Positions 34,558 to 42,133 of a DNA stretch of 43,487 nucleotides are shown here, piece by piece. The DNA is taken from positions 1 through 43,487 of the forward strand of contig CAMDEA010000060.1 of assembly GCA_945893045.1 (NCBI GenBank), in the 5' to 3' direction. Numbering within the stretch: the stretch's first letter is position 1; the number at the start of each line of letters is the position of its first letter. The notes beneath the pieces were generated by a model. That model was given only the letters and a program-made list of their open reading frames with translations, searched no databases and was not told where the DNA came from. A program made the position numbers and the translations under genes. The stretch is from Planctomyces sp. SH-PL62 (GTDB lineage: Bacteria > Planctomycetota > Planctomycetia > Planctomycetales > Planctomycetaceae).

Positions 34558-34878
34558 ATGGCGGCCCCGAAATCGATCTCGAAGTCTGACATTCTCAACA
34601 ATCTGGCCGAAGGTTCGGAGTTGAGCCGGAAGCAAGTCTCGGCAGTGCTCGACGCGCTGACGAAGCTCGTTGCCAGCCAAATCGGTAAGAAGGGATCGGG
34701 CATCATCGCCATCCCAGGCTTGCTGAAGATCGTCCGCATCTCCAAGCCGGCGACCAAGGCCAAGAAGGGCGTCCCCAACCCGTTCAAGCCGGGTGAGCTG
34801 ATGGACGTCCCGGCCAAGCCGGCCAAGAACGTCGTCAAGGTGCGTCCGCTCAAGTCGCTCAAGGACATGGTTCAGTAA
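34558..34878 (+). CDS. HU/IHF-family DNA-binding protein
   Basis: This 106-residue protein matches bacterial HU/IHF: ISKSDILNNLAEGSELSRKQ is the first helix pair, then VSAVLDALTKLVASQIGKKG, GIIAIPGLLKIVRISKPATK as the beta sheet, and VVKVRPLKSLKDMV at the end. The DNA-intercalating arm, usually RNPxTG, here reads GVPNPFKPGELMDVPAKPAK, with the Pro kept but an extra insertion and a Lys/Pro-rich context. It should bend or wrap DNA in the nucleoid. A strong GAAAGGAAG ribosome site precedes the ATG, the 220-nt upstream gap suggests its own promoter, and an intrinsic terminator follows, so it is probably a monocistronic, well-expressed gene. Confidence 0.93.
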   Translation: MAAPKSISKSDILNNLAEGSELSRKQVSAVLDALTKLVASQIGKKGSGIIAIPGLLKIVRISKPATKAKKGVPNPFKPGELMDVPAKPAKNVVKVRPLKSLKDMVQ

Positions 34879-34910
34879 TCGACTGGTCCGAAGCGTTCTG
34901 CAAAATCACA

Positions 34911-34945
34911 AAAGCCCGGCTGCCTGAGTGGCGGCCGGGCTTTTT
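34911..34945 (+). terminator. Rho-independent terminator after the HU-like gene
   Basis: AAAGCCCGGC and GCCGGGCTTT form a 10-bp stem around a 13-nt loop, followed by TTTTT. It lies 33 nt after the HU-like stop, between convergent genes. The A-run before the stem allows it to serve the minus-strand scpB transcript as well. Confidence 0.9.
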
Positions 34946-34961
34946 GTGTTGTCATTCGCGT

Positions 34962-35693
34962 TCACGCGGCGCTGTTGATGGCGTCCGTTGTGGCAGACGG
35001 CAGTGCTGTTCGGCTGCGTCGAAGTCGCTCGGCCATCGGTAAGTCGTCGAGCGATTGCAGGCCGTAAAGCTCCAGAAACTTGCGAGTGGTCTCGTACAAG
35101 AATGGACGGCCGAGTGAATCGTCCTCGCCCGCGATGCGGACGAGTTCACGCTCCATCAACTGCTTGAGCATCTCGGCCGATTGCACGCCGCGGACGGCTT
35201 CGAGGTCCGCTCGCGTCAGCGGTTGCCGGTACGCGACAATCGCCAGCGTTTCGAGCATCGGCGGCGTCAGCTTGAGCGCCGCCTGCCGCTGATGCAGCTT
35301 GTCGAGCCAGTAGACGAATTCGCGGCGTGTCAGCAATCGCACGCCAGTGGCGACCGGTTCGATGCGAAACGTGGAATCGCTCGCGTCGTAGGCACCGTTC
35401 AGCCGGTCGATCAAAGCTTGAGCCTCGTCGGCATCGGCTAATGTCGCCAGTTGCACCAGCCGTTTGATTGGCAACGGCTCGTCGGCCACGAACAACACGG
35501 CCTCTAACCGAGCCATTTTCGGAGTGCGCCGGCCGAGATCGTTGTTGTTGGACGAATTCGCATCGCCGCTTCGTTCGCGGTTCGTCGCGAAGAAGTTCCA
35601 AACGAAACCGCTCGCCGGCCCAGAGCGAGATCGGGAGTCGCCCTGCCTCGGTGATGAACTCGGAAGGCGGGAATCAATCGGACCAAGGTTCAT
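34962..35693 (-). CDS. scpB: Segregation and condensation protein B
   Basis: This 243-residue protein is the ScpB (kleisin-interacting winged-helix) subunit of the Smc-ScpAB condensin. It has KMARLEAVLFVADEPLPIKR, DRLNGAYDASDSTFRIEPVA, MLETLAIVAYRQPLTRADLE-AVRGV (the family's best conserved block) and LGRPFLYETTRKFLELYGLQ. The N-terminal 50 residues are a disordered extension. The ATG at 35693 has GAGG eight bases upstream; an ATG at 35711 overlaps the stop of the upstream gene as ATGA and is a fair alternative. scpA and smc are not in the window. It converges on the HU-like gene, so two DNA-organising proteins are neighbours. Confidence 0.93.
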   Translation of the reverse strand: MNLGPIDSRLPSSSPRQGDSRSRSGPASGFVWNFFATNRERSGDANSSNNNDLGRRTPKMARLEAVLFVADEPLPIKRLVQLATLADADEAQALIDRLNGAYDASDSTFRIEPVATGVRLLTRREFVYWLDKLHQRQAALKLTPPMLETLAIVAYRQPLTRADLEAVRGVQSAEMLKQLMERELVRIAGEDDSLGRPFLYETTRKFLELYGLQSLDDLPMAERLRRSRTALPSATTDAINSAA

Positions 35694-35707
35694 GATCCCG
35701 ACCTCAA

Positions 35708-36430
35708 TCATCGTCTTGGCAGCCACTCGTCGATCTGCCGCAGAACGGCGGCGACGGCGAGCAGCGGTTCCTTCGCTTCGGCTTCAAAGCGGCGTGTGAT
35801 GCGTGCGTCGCGATCGGGAGTGAATTCGCAAGCGAAATAAAACTCGCCGAGCTGGCGGCCCGGTTCGAGACGAAACTCTTGGATGCCGAGTTCATTCAAT
35901 TGCCGCACTGCCTCGCGCCAAGTCAGCCCTTGGTCCGATGACTCAGGCGCGCGGGGTGGCGTCAGCCCCCCGGTTCTTGGCGAATTCACCGGGGGGCTGA
36001 CGCCGCCCCGTTCGCCAAGTGGTTTCCTATTTGATCGATCCAAAAATATCTCAGCCGCTTGATCCTCGGCGGAGGTCTGCGTCAGCCAAGTGTCCGCGCC
36101 CTGCGACGTCTCGATAAACTTTGTTTCGCGCCCCAACGATTCTCTCCGCAACGGACTGGTGTCGCGCGGGACTGATTTTGCAGGCCGAAAGAGATCGTCG
36201 ATTCGCTCGTCATCGCGCGACGATTTCTCCGAGACCAAGGGCGTTGCCGCGGCGGACTCCCCAACGCCACGCGAGCGGCGTAGCGCCGATGGTCGAGTGG
36301 CGGCGTCGCTGGCCGACGACGCGATCACCGGCACAAATTGCGGGACTCCAAAGATCGCCATCAGCGGAACGCCGAGCAGCGGCACCAAGAACACCATCGT
36401 CGAAAGCGAAGAGCCAGTTTGAGAGCGCAT
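35708..36430 (-). CDS. Uncharacterised membrane-anchored protein with embedded inverted repeat
   Basis: I do not recognise this 240-residue protein. An N-terminal hydrophobic segment (TMVFLVPLLGVPLMAIFGV, about residues 10-28) acts as anchor or signal. A disordered Ser/Arg/Asp-rich region follows to about residue 150. The folded-looking C-terminus begins GLTWREAVRQLNELGIQEFR and has FEAEAKEPLLAVAAVLRQID. A paired inverted repeat (35953-36009, exactly 57 nt) lies in frame in the disordered part and encodes GGVSPPVNSPRTGGLTPPRA. The start was taken at ATG 36430, before the hydrophobic segment; the open frame continues further but looks non-coding. It overlaps or abuts scpB, so the two are probably cotranscribed. 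Confidence 0.65.
   Translation of the reverse strand: MRSQTGSSLSTMVFLVPLLGVPLMAIFGVPQFVPVIASSASDAATRPSALRRSRGVGESAAATPLVSEKSSRDDERIDDLFRPAKSVPRDTSPLRRESLGRETKFIETSQGADTWLTQTSAEDQAAEIFLDRSNRKPLGERGGVSPPVNSPRTGGLTPPRAPESSDQGLTWREAVRQLNELGIQEFRLEPGRQLGEFYFACEFTPDRDARITRRFEAEAKEPLLAVAAVLRQIDEWLPRR
35953..36009. repeat. Paired inverted repeat inside a coding region, 57 nt
   Basis: Arms of 21 bp (35953-35973, GGGGTGGCGTCAGCCCCCCG, and 35989-36009) are inverted with one mismatch around a 15-nt spacer. The total of 57 nt is a multiple of three, so the host frame is kept. It lies in the disordered linker of the gene at 35708-36430. Confidence 0.88.
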
Positions 36431-36868
36431 CCTTGCGAATCTCCCGTGCCATCGGCCGAAGCCAGAGACTGTGTGTCGCACCTCACGTCCTGCGAGATTG
36501 AAGCGACGCGGGGACTGTAGGCCGATTTGTGAAATCGCCTCAACGGCAGTTTTCGCCGATTTGCCCTGTTGAGGATTTCGGCTCGTCAGTACAAACCCGC
36601 CGCGAAACCTTTCGGGTCGCATCGCCAGCAACGCTTGCGGACCAATCGACGCGAACGATTTCCATCTCCACAGGTCACACCTCGTGAAGTCCACTGGTCG
36701 CTCGTCCCGATACGAATTGCGGTGAAGCAGGTTTGGCCCTGTCGCCGAACCGCATGGTGGTCGCCAGTCGGAGACTTGTGCCCGCCGCGCCGCCCACTAG
36801 CCTCCGCTGCTTGTCGAGACGCTCTCCAGGACGGAAGCACCTCGCGTGCTATTTACAAAAGGAATTGA
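36431..36868. other. 438-nt divergent intergenic region
   Basis: This gap separates the starts of the membrane-anchored protein gene (minus) and DUF1571 (plus). The minus frame is open for part of it but shows no family match. I see no repeat element, RNA gene or clear promoter boxes. An AAAAGGA ribosome site for DUF1571 lies at its right end. Confidence 0.4.
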
Positions 36869-37699
36869 GTGAAGATGAGTCGTCCCTCCACGAGTTCAGT
36901 TCGTCGTGACTTTCTGAAACACACAGTCGCTTTCTCGGCGGGTCTGTTGCTGCCGAGTTGGGCCGTCGCCGAAGACGTGCCCAAGACCGCGAAACGCAAC
37001 GACGTCACCACGGGTGACACGCAAAAGGTCGGAGCCGCGATCAAGTTGGCCAAAGAAGTCCAAGAGAATTTGAAGAAGATCAAGGACTACGAAGCCACCT
37101 TCACCAAGAAGGAAGTCGTCGGCCGCAAACTGATCCAGTCGGAAATGTACGTGAAGTTCCGCGAGCTGCCCTTCAGCGTCTACATCAAGTACCTCAATCC
37201 GCATGCCGGCCGCGAAGTCATTTATGTCGCCGGCCGCAACAAGGACAAGCTGCTGGCTCACGGCGAAGGGATCACCTCGATCGTCGGCACCATTAAGCTG
37301 AAGCCGGACAGCAAAGACGCGCTGGAAGAGAACCGCTACCCGATCACGATGTTCGGCATGTCGAACCTGGTCTCCACGCTGACCGCGCAGTGGCAGGAAG
37401 ACGAAAAGCATGACGATTGCGTGGTGAAGTTCTTCCCGAACGCGAAGCTCGACAAGATCGACTGCAAAGTGGTCGAGACGAGCTATCCCAAGCAAGTCCC
37501 GCACGCGAAGTTCCACATGAGCCGCTTGTATATCGCGAAGGAAACGGGCCTGCCGGTGCGCGTCGAACAATTTGGCTTCCCAGCCACGGCGGGAGTCGAG
37601 GCTCCGGTCATCGAGGAATACACGTACTCGAACGTGAAGACCAACCTGGGCTTGGGCGACCTCGACTTCGACACCAGCAACAAGGCGTACGGCTACTAA
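36869..37699 (+). CDS. DUF1571 exported protein
   Basis: This 276-residue protein has a Tat-like N-terminus (SVRRDFLKHTVAFSAGLLLP-SWAVA, about residues 10-34, with a twin-Arg). The mature part fits DUF1571: IKDYEATFTKKEVVGRKLIQ, MYVKFRELPFSVYIKYLNPH-AGREVIYV, then HGEGITSIVGTIKLKPDS and a C-terminal LGDLDFDTSNKAYGY. The family is an exported beta-rich domain related in shape to lipoprotein-carrier (LolA-like) folds, with no proven role. An AAGGA site lies five bases before GTG 36869 and eleven before ATG 36875, so either may be the start. Strong codon bias (lysine AAG, many GTC/ATC) suggests good expression. A terminator follows at 37778-37807. Confidence 0.88.
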   Translation: MKMSRPSTSSVRRDFLKHTVAFSAGLLLPSWAVAEDVPKTAKRNDVTTGDTQKVGAAIKLAKEVQENLKKIKDYEATFTKKEVVGRKLIQSEMYVKFRELPFSVYIKYLNPHAGREVIYVAGRNKDKLLAHGEGITSIVGTIKLKPDSKDALEENRYPITMFGMSNLVSTLTAQWQEDEKHDDCVVKFFPNAKLDKIDCKVVETSYPKQVPHAKFHMSRLYIAKETGLPVRVEQFGFPATAGVEAPVIEEYTYSNVKTNLGLGDLDFDTSNKAYGY

Positions 37700-37722
37700 T
37701 CCGACAAGTTTTCCGATCGTAG

Positions 37723-37748
37723 GGTGGGTCGAGTCATCGAGACCCACC
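37723..37748. repeat. Short inverted repeat after DUF1571
   Basis: GGTGGGTC (37723-37730) and GACCCACC (37741-37748) form an 8-bp stem with a 10-nt loop, preceded by GTAG. It is a small element of the same arm-spacer-arm design as the other repeats. There is no T-run after it. Confidence 0.6.
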
Positions 37749-37777
37749 AAACGATTCGAGTTTCTACAATTCGCTCC

Positions 37778-37807
37778 GCCCGGTGAGCCACGCTCGCCGG
37801 GCTTTTT
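37778..37807 (+). terminator. Rho-independent terminator after DUF1571
   Basis: GCCCGGTGAGC and GCTCGCCGGGC form an 11-bp stem (one T-G pair) around a 3-nt CAC loop, directly followed by TTTTT. It lies about 80 nt after the DUF1571 stop and should separate it from the downstream four-TM gene. Confidence 0.92.
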
Positions 37808-37861
37808 CATTGGCGACCTGTCACTAAACTTCTCGGTATCGCACCTTCAATCGAGACCAAC

Positions 37862-38410
37862 GTGACACGCATCTTCTTAACTCTCGCTTCCGCCAGCACG
37901 CTACTGTTGCTGACGGTGTTTGGAATCGGACTCAACATCGGCGACCCGCGCACGTTGGAGTCGCAACCGCTCGTCTCCTGGCATTTGATGCTCGCGTTGA
38001 CCGGCCTGGTCTTCGCCACATTGGTGCATGCTCTCGTGCTGACCTACTTCATGGGGACCGGTCGCTGGATGGAGGATGTCAGCAAGGCGTATCAACTCGA
38101 AGACCGTTGGCGGCTCGAATGCCTGAGTTTGAAGTATCGCGTCCTGCCGTGGATGACCGGCTGCCTGCTGTTGCTGTTGATCACCATTGGCTTCGGAGCC
38201 GCGGCCGATCCCGCCGCGCGCCTGGGGTTTTCCGGCGGGGCCGGGTTGTCCGCCAGCACATGGCATTTGCTCGTCGCGCTCATCACCCTCAGCCTCAACG
38301 TCATCGCGAACATCCGCGAGTTTCAGGCTCTCGAACGCAACGGCCAACTGGTCAGCGAAGTCGTTGCGAAGGTCCGTGAGATTCGGATCGCTCGCGGCTT
38401 GCCCGTGTAG
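37862..38410 (+). CDS. Uncharacterised four-TM membrane protein
   Basis: This 182-residue protein starts at a GTG (37862) and has about four membrane helices: FLTLASASTLLLLTVFGIGL, LMLALTGLVFATLVHALVLT, PWMTGCLLLLLITIGFGAAA and STWHLLVALITLSLNVIANI. Between helices 2 and 3 lies the loop YFMGTGRWMEDVSKAYQLED. I cannot name a family. The stop TAG (38408-38410) is part of the first arm of a paired inverted repeat, so the C-terminus may have been set by the insertion of that element. It lies upstream of the beta-oxidation pair, but there is no evidence that it acts with it. Confidence 0.7.
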   Translation: MTRIFLTLASASTLLLLTVFGIGLNIGDPRTLESQPLVSWHLMLALTGLVFATLVHALVLTYFMGTGRWMEDVSKAYQLEDRWRLECLSLKYRVLPWMTGCLLLLLITIGFGAAADPAARLGFSGGAGLSASTWHLLVALITLSLNVIANIREFQALERNGQLVSEVVAKVREIRIARGLPV

Positions 38411-38509
38411 GTCAGCCTTTCCAGGCTGACCCGAATTTCGTTTGACTCGGATCGCGGCTACTCTTCCGCCCATTCAGGAGCTTCAGTCAGCCTGGAAAGG
38501 CTGACCTAC
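38407..38509. repeat. Paired inverted repeat, GTAGGTCAGCC family, copy 2
   Basis: The arms 38407-38430 and 38486-38509 are perfect 24-bp inverted copies, the same sequence as the arms at 21257-21338. The spacer here is 55 nt and unrelated to the 28-nt spacer there. The left arm's TAG is the stop of the upstream gene; the right arm ends 18 nt before the thiolase start. Confidence 0.93.
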
Positions 38510-38527
38510 TTTGCCAACGAGGGCATC

Positions 38528-39823
38528 ATGCCAGAAGCGGTCATTGTCGGAGGCGTGCGGACTCCGTTCGTGAAAGCCGGAGCCGCCTTCAATCAGCTTC
38601 CGGCGCAAGAACTTGGACGGCTGGCGGTCAGAGAACTGCTCGACCGCACCAACCTCGATCCGGCGCGCGTGGATGAGTTGATCTGCGGCAACGTCGCCAG
38701 TCCAGTGGACGCCGCGAACGTCGGCCGAGTCATCGCGCTGCGAGCCGGCATCCCGCGTGAGAAAACTGCTCACACCGTCCACCGCAACTGCGCCAGTGGC
38801 TTTGAATGCGTCACGCAAGCCTGCGACCGCGTGGTCTCCGGCCGAGCAAAATGTGTCGTCTCCGTCGGCGTCGATTCGATGAGCCACATCCCGTTGTTCT
38901 ATCCGAAGCGATTCGCCGACAAGTTACTGCGGCTGAGCACCGCGAAGTCGCCGTGGCAAAAGCTGAAGACATTCGCGTCGTTTCGGCTCAGTGATCTGCA
39001 ACCGCAAATCGGTATCAAGCTGGGACTAACCGATCCGGTCACCGGCCTGCTGATGGGAGACACGGCCGAGAAGCTGGCTCGCGAGTTCCACATCACGCGC
39101 GAGGAGCAGGACCAATTCGCGCTCCGCAGTCATCAGCTTGCGGCTGAAGCCTGGAAAGAGAATCGCCTCGCCTCGGAAGTGATGACCGTCTACGTCGATG
39201 ATCGTGACGGAGGTGTCAAACCGATCTCGCAAGACATCGGCTTCCGTGGCGATCAGTCGCTCGAAGCGTTGGCAAAACTGAAGCCGTACTTCGACCGCCG
39301 CTGGGGGAGCGTGACGATTGGCAACTCATGCCAAATCACCGACGGAGCCGCCGCGCTGTTGATCGTCGAAGCGAACACCGCGCGCGAGTGGGGCCTGACG
39401 CCGCTCGGCCGCATCCGCGATTACGCCTACGCCGGCTGCGATCCGGCCCGCATGGGTCTCGGTCCCGTCTTCGCCACGTCGCGAGTCTTGCAGCAAACCG
39501 GCCTGACGCTGAGCGACATGCAGTTGATCGAACTCAACGAAGCCTTCGCCGCCCAAGCCATCGCGTGCCTGCGAAGGTTCGAGTCGCCGGCTGGCGCGAG
39601 TACTGCCGAGGGATGTGACCTCGAATCACTCGGCTCGATCTACCTCGACCGAGTCAACGTCAACGGCGGAGCAATCGCACTCGGCCATCCGGTCGGGGCG
39701 ACTGGGACACGTTTGATTCTCACGCTGCTGCACGAACTCCGCCGCCGCAATTTGTCGCGTGGATTGGCCACGCTCTGCATCGGTGGCGGACAAGGTGGAG
39801 CCGTCGTCGTCGAAACACCATAG
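38528..39823 (+). CDS. fadI: Acetyl-CoA acyltransferase (3-ketoacyl-CoA thiolase)
   Basis: This 431-residue thiolase cleaves 3-ketoacyl-CoA with CoA in the last step of beta-oxidation. Catalytic residues are visible: Cys88 in HRNCASGFE, His387 in IALGHPVGATGTR and Cys417 in LCIGGGQGG. Start AVIVGGVRTPF is typical. Length is near that of FadI (about 436) and longer than FadA (about 390), with the extra loop YPKRFADKLLRLSTAKSPWQ, which favours the FadI/anaerobic or trifunctional-protein type. It has a GAGGG ribosome site and is followed after 11 nt by the multifunctional hydratase/dehydrogenase gene, so the pair forms one operon and one enzyme complex. FadI is a subfamily call from length and loop only. 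Confidence 0.9.
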   Translation: MPEAVIVGGVRTPFVKAGAAFNQLPAQELGRLAVRELLDRTNLDPARVDELICGNVASPVDAANVGRVIALRAGIPREKTAHTVHRNCASGFECVTQACDRVVSGRAKCVVSVGVDSMSHIPLFYPKRFADKLLRLSTAKSPWQKLKTFASFRLSDLQPQIGIKLGLTDPVTGLLMGDTAEKLAREFHITREEQDQFALRSHQLAAEAWKENRLASEVMTVYVDDRDGGVKPISQDIGFRGDQSLEALAKLKPYFDRRWGSVTIGNSCQITDGAAALLIVEANTAREWGLTPLGRIRDYAYAGCDPARMGLGPVFATSRVLQQTGLTLSDMQLIELNEAFAAQAIACLRRFESPAGASTAEGCDLESLGSIYLDRVNVNGGAIALGHPVGATGTRLILTLLHELRRRNLSRGLATLCIGGGQGGAVVVETP

Positions 39824-39834
39824 AGGTCTTCGTC

Positions 39835-42021
39835 ATGACAACAACGACACTCGAATCGCCGATCACGGCCACTTCCACGCTGCTTCCGGACGCCGTGATG
39901 TGGCACGCGCAACTGGATGCCGGCGGTTTGTTGCGAGTCCGCATCGACCGGCGCGACAAGTCGGCGAACGCGCTCTCGAAGGCGATGCTGGAAGAACTCG
40001 AACGGCTCGTCGCCGAAATCAAACGGAACCCGGCTGTGCGCGGTGTGATGTTCCTCAGCGGCAAGCCGGGGAATTTCATCGTCGGTGCCGACGTGACCGA
40101 GATGAGGACAATGACCGGCGGAGCCGAAGCGGCCGAGCTTTCCAAGCTGGGGCAGCGCGTGTTCGAGCAACTCGAAGCTCTGCATGTGCCGACGGTCGCG
40201 CTGATATCGGGAGCGTGTCTCGGCGGTGGACTCGAATTCGCCATGTCGTGCCGGTATCGCATTTCGGACGATCATGTGAAGACATTGCTCGGTCTGCCGG
40301 AGGTTAAGCTTGGATTGATTCCCGGTTGGGGCGGGACCGTGCGACTGCCGAAGTTGGTCGGGTTGTTAGAGGCTCTGCCGATGATCCTGACCGGCCGCAT
40401 GCTCAGTGGCCGACAAGCACGGGCAAAGGGGCTGGTGCATGACATGGTGCCGGTCGAGGCGCTCCCCTTCGTCGGTGAGCAATTGCTGCGCACCGTCATG
40501 AAGTTTGGGTCGGCGAGCACGATCTTCAAGCGGCCGATTCGATCGCTGGCGGCTCGGCTGACTGAAGCGTTTCCGCCGCTGCGAAAGTTCGCGTTCAACC
40601 AAGCCGAAGGAAAAGTCCGGGACGAAACGAAAGGGCACTACCCCGCTCCGCTCGCGGCCATCGAAGCCCTGCGTGCAGGATTTCGAAAACCTCTAGCAGT
40701 CGGTTTTGCAGCAGAGTCGGCCGCGATCGGACGTCTCGCCGATGCGCCAGTCACTCGCGAATGCCTGCGGTTGTTCTTCCTGCAAGAGGATGCGAAGAAG
40801 CCGCAAGAGTTCGCCGACATCGCTACGCCGCCGATCACCGATGCCGCAGTGCTCGGCGCGGGGGCGATGGGAGCAGGCATCGCGCTGCTCATGGCTCAGA
40901 AGGGCATCTGGACTCGGCTGAAGGACATCAAGCCGGAGTTTCTCGCCAAGGGGATGGCGACCGCGCGAAAGCTCATCAAGTCCGACCTGCAACGCAAACG
41001 CATCACGCCGTTGCAGGCCAGCGACACGCTCGACCGCTTGCGGCCGACGGAGGATTACGCCGGGTTGAAGAATGCCGATCTCATCATCGAAGCGATCGTC
41101 GAAAGCCTGCCGATCAAGCAGCAGGTCTTCCGCGATCTGGCTGAGGCGACTGCCTCGACGACCGTGCTGGCGACAAACACCAGTTCGCTGTTGGTCAGCG
41201 AGATTGCCCAAGGCATTCCGCATCCCGAGCGGATTGTCGGCCTGCACTTCTTCAATCCGCCGCATCAAATGCCGCTGGTGGAAATCGTGCGCACCGATCA
41301 ATCCAGTCCCGCAGCATTGGCAACGGCGTTTGCTCTGACACAACGGCTGGGCAAGACAGCGGTGATCGTGAAGGATTGCCCCGGCTTCTTGGTCAATCGA
41401 CTGCTGTCACCATACATGAATGAGGCGGGGTGGCTGCTGTTGGAAGTCGGCGATCCGTTAGAGATCGACCGGGCGGCCGTCGCGTTTGGGATGCCGATGG
41501 GGCCGCTCGAACTGACCGACCTCGTGGGCTTGGAAGTCGGTCAACACGTCGCCGCGAACATGCACGCGGCTTATGGCGAGCGAATGCTCCCCGCGCCGTT
41601 ATGGGCTGCCTTGAAAGAGATCGCGATGACGGAGCCTTCGGCCGCGAAGTCGTTGTTGATCGGCAAAGGCAAGAAAAAGAAATTGAATCCCGCCGTTCTG
41701 CGAGCGATCGCGAAGGTGCGACAGTCGGGCGCGTTCAACATTCCTGGCGGCACGCTGTCTCGCGAGGTACTGACACAGCGGATGATCTTCCCGCTCATCA
41801 ACGAAGCCGCGCGGTGCTTGGACGAAGGGATCGTCTCGAAGCCGGAAGACATCGACCTGGCGATGGTCTTCGGCACCGGCTTCGCGCCGTTCCGCGGCGG
41901 CCCGATGCGGTACGCCGAAACGATTGGCTTCAGCCAGATCGTGGAAACGCTGGAGAAGATGTCGCATGGCCGGCCACGATTGGCTCCGTCTGAGGCGCTG
42001 AAGCGCCGCGCGGGCGTTTGA
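39835..42021 (+). CDS. fadJ: Enoyl-CoA hydratase/3-hydroxyacyl-CoA dehydrogenase (beta-oxidation alpha subunit)
   Basis: This 728-residue protein joins two enzymes. The N-terminal crotonase domain (about 22-210) has the oxyanion-hole segment NFIVGADVTEM, Glu134 in ISGACLGGGLEFAMSC and Glu156 in LLGLPEVKLGLIPGWGGT. The 3-hydroxyacyl-CoA dehydrogenase part (about 335-715) has the NAD-binding AAVLGAGAMGAGIALLMAQK, NTSSLLVSEI, the catalytic His in GLHFFNPPHQMPLVEIV and KDCPGFLVNRLLSPYMNE. It would do hydration and oxidation of enoyl-CoA and hand 3-ketoacyl-CoA to the thiolase next door. An AGAGGT site precedes the ATG. Its TGA stop is the first trinucleotide of an inverted repeat. FadB is not excluded, but length and partner fit FadJ. 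Confidence 0.92.
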   Translation: MTTTTLESPITATSTLLPDAVMWHAQLDAGGLLRVRIDRRDKSANALSKAMLEELERLVAEIKRNPAVRGVMFLSGKPGNFIVGADVTEMRTMTGGAEAAELSKLGQRVFEQLEALHVPTVALISGACLGGGLEFAMSCRYRISDDHVKTLLGLPEVKLGLIPGWGGTVRLPKLVGLLEALPMILTGRMLSGRQARAKGLVHDMVPVEALPFVGEQLLRTVMKFGSASTIFKRPIRSLAARLTEAFPPLRKFAFNQAEGKVRDETKGHYPAPLAAIEALRAGFRKPLAVGFAAESAAIGRLADAPVTRECLRLFFLQEDAKKPQEFADIATPPITDAAVLGAGAMGAGIALLMAQKGIWTRLKDIKPEFLAKGMATARKLIKSDLQRKRITPLQASDTLDRLRPTEDYAGLKNADLIIEAIVESLPIKQQVFRDLAEATASTTVLATNTSSLLVSEIAQGIPHPERIVGLHFFNPPHQMPLVEIVRTDQSSPAALATAFALTQRLGKTAVIVKDCPGFLVNRLLSPYMNEAGWLLLEVGDPLEIDRAAVAFGMPMGPLELTDLVGLEVGQHVAANMHAAYGERMLPAPLWAALKEIAMTEPSAAKSLLIGKGKKKKLNPAVLRAIAKVRQSGAFNIPGGTLSREVLTQRMIFPLINEAARCLDEGIVSKPEDIDLAMVFGTGFAPFRGGPMRYAETIGFSQIVETLEKMSHGRPRLAPSEALKRRAGV

Positions 42022-42098
42022 GCGGCACGGCGCTAGCCGCCGGTTTTGGCATGAGACATCACCCCCCACGACACCGGTGGCTAACGCCATTCCGCTCA
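42019..42098. repeat. Imperfect paired inverted repeat beginning at the fadJ stop codon
   Basis: TGAGCGGCACGGCGCTAGCC...GGT at 42019-42044 pairs with ACCGGTGGCTAACGCCATTC...TCA at 42073-42098, with about five mismatches in 26. The spacer is 28 nt. The TGA of the left arm is the fadJ stop codon. Confidence 0.85.
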
Positions 42099-42133
42099 AA
42101 GCCGCTCACTTGCCAATTCGCCCGACTTGTTTT

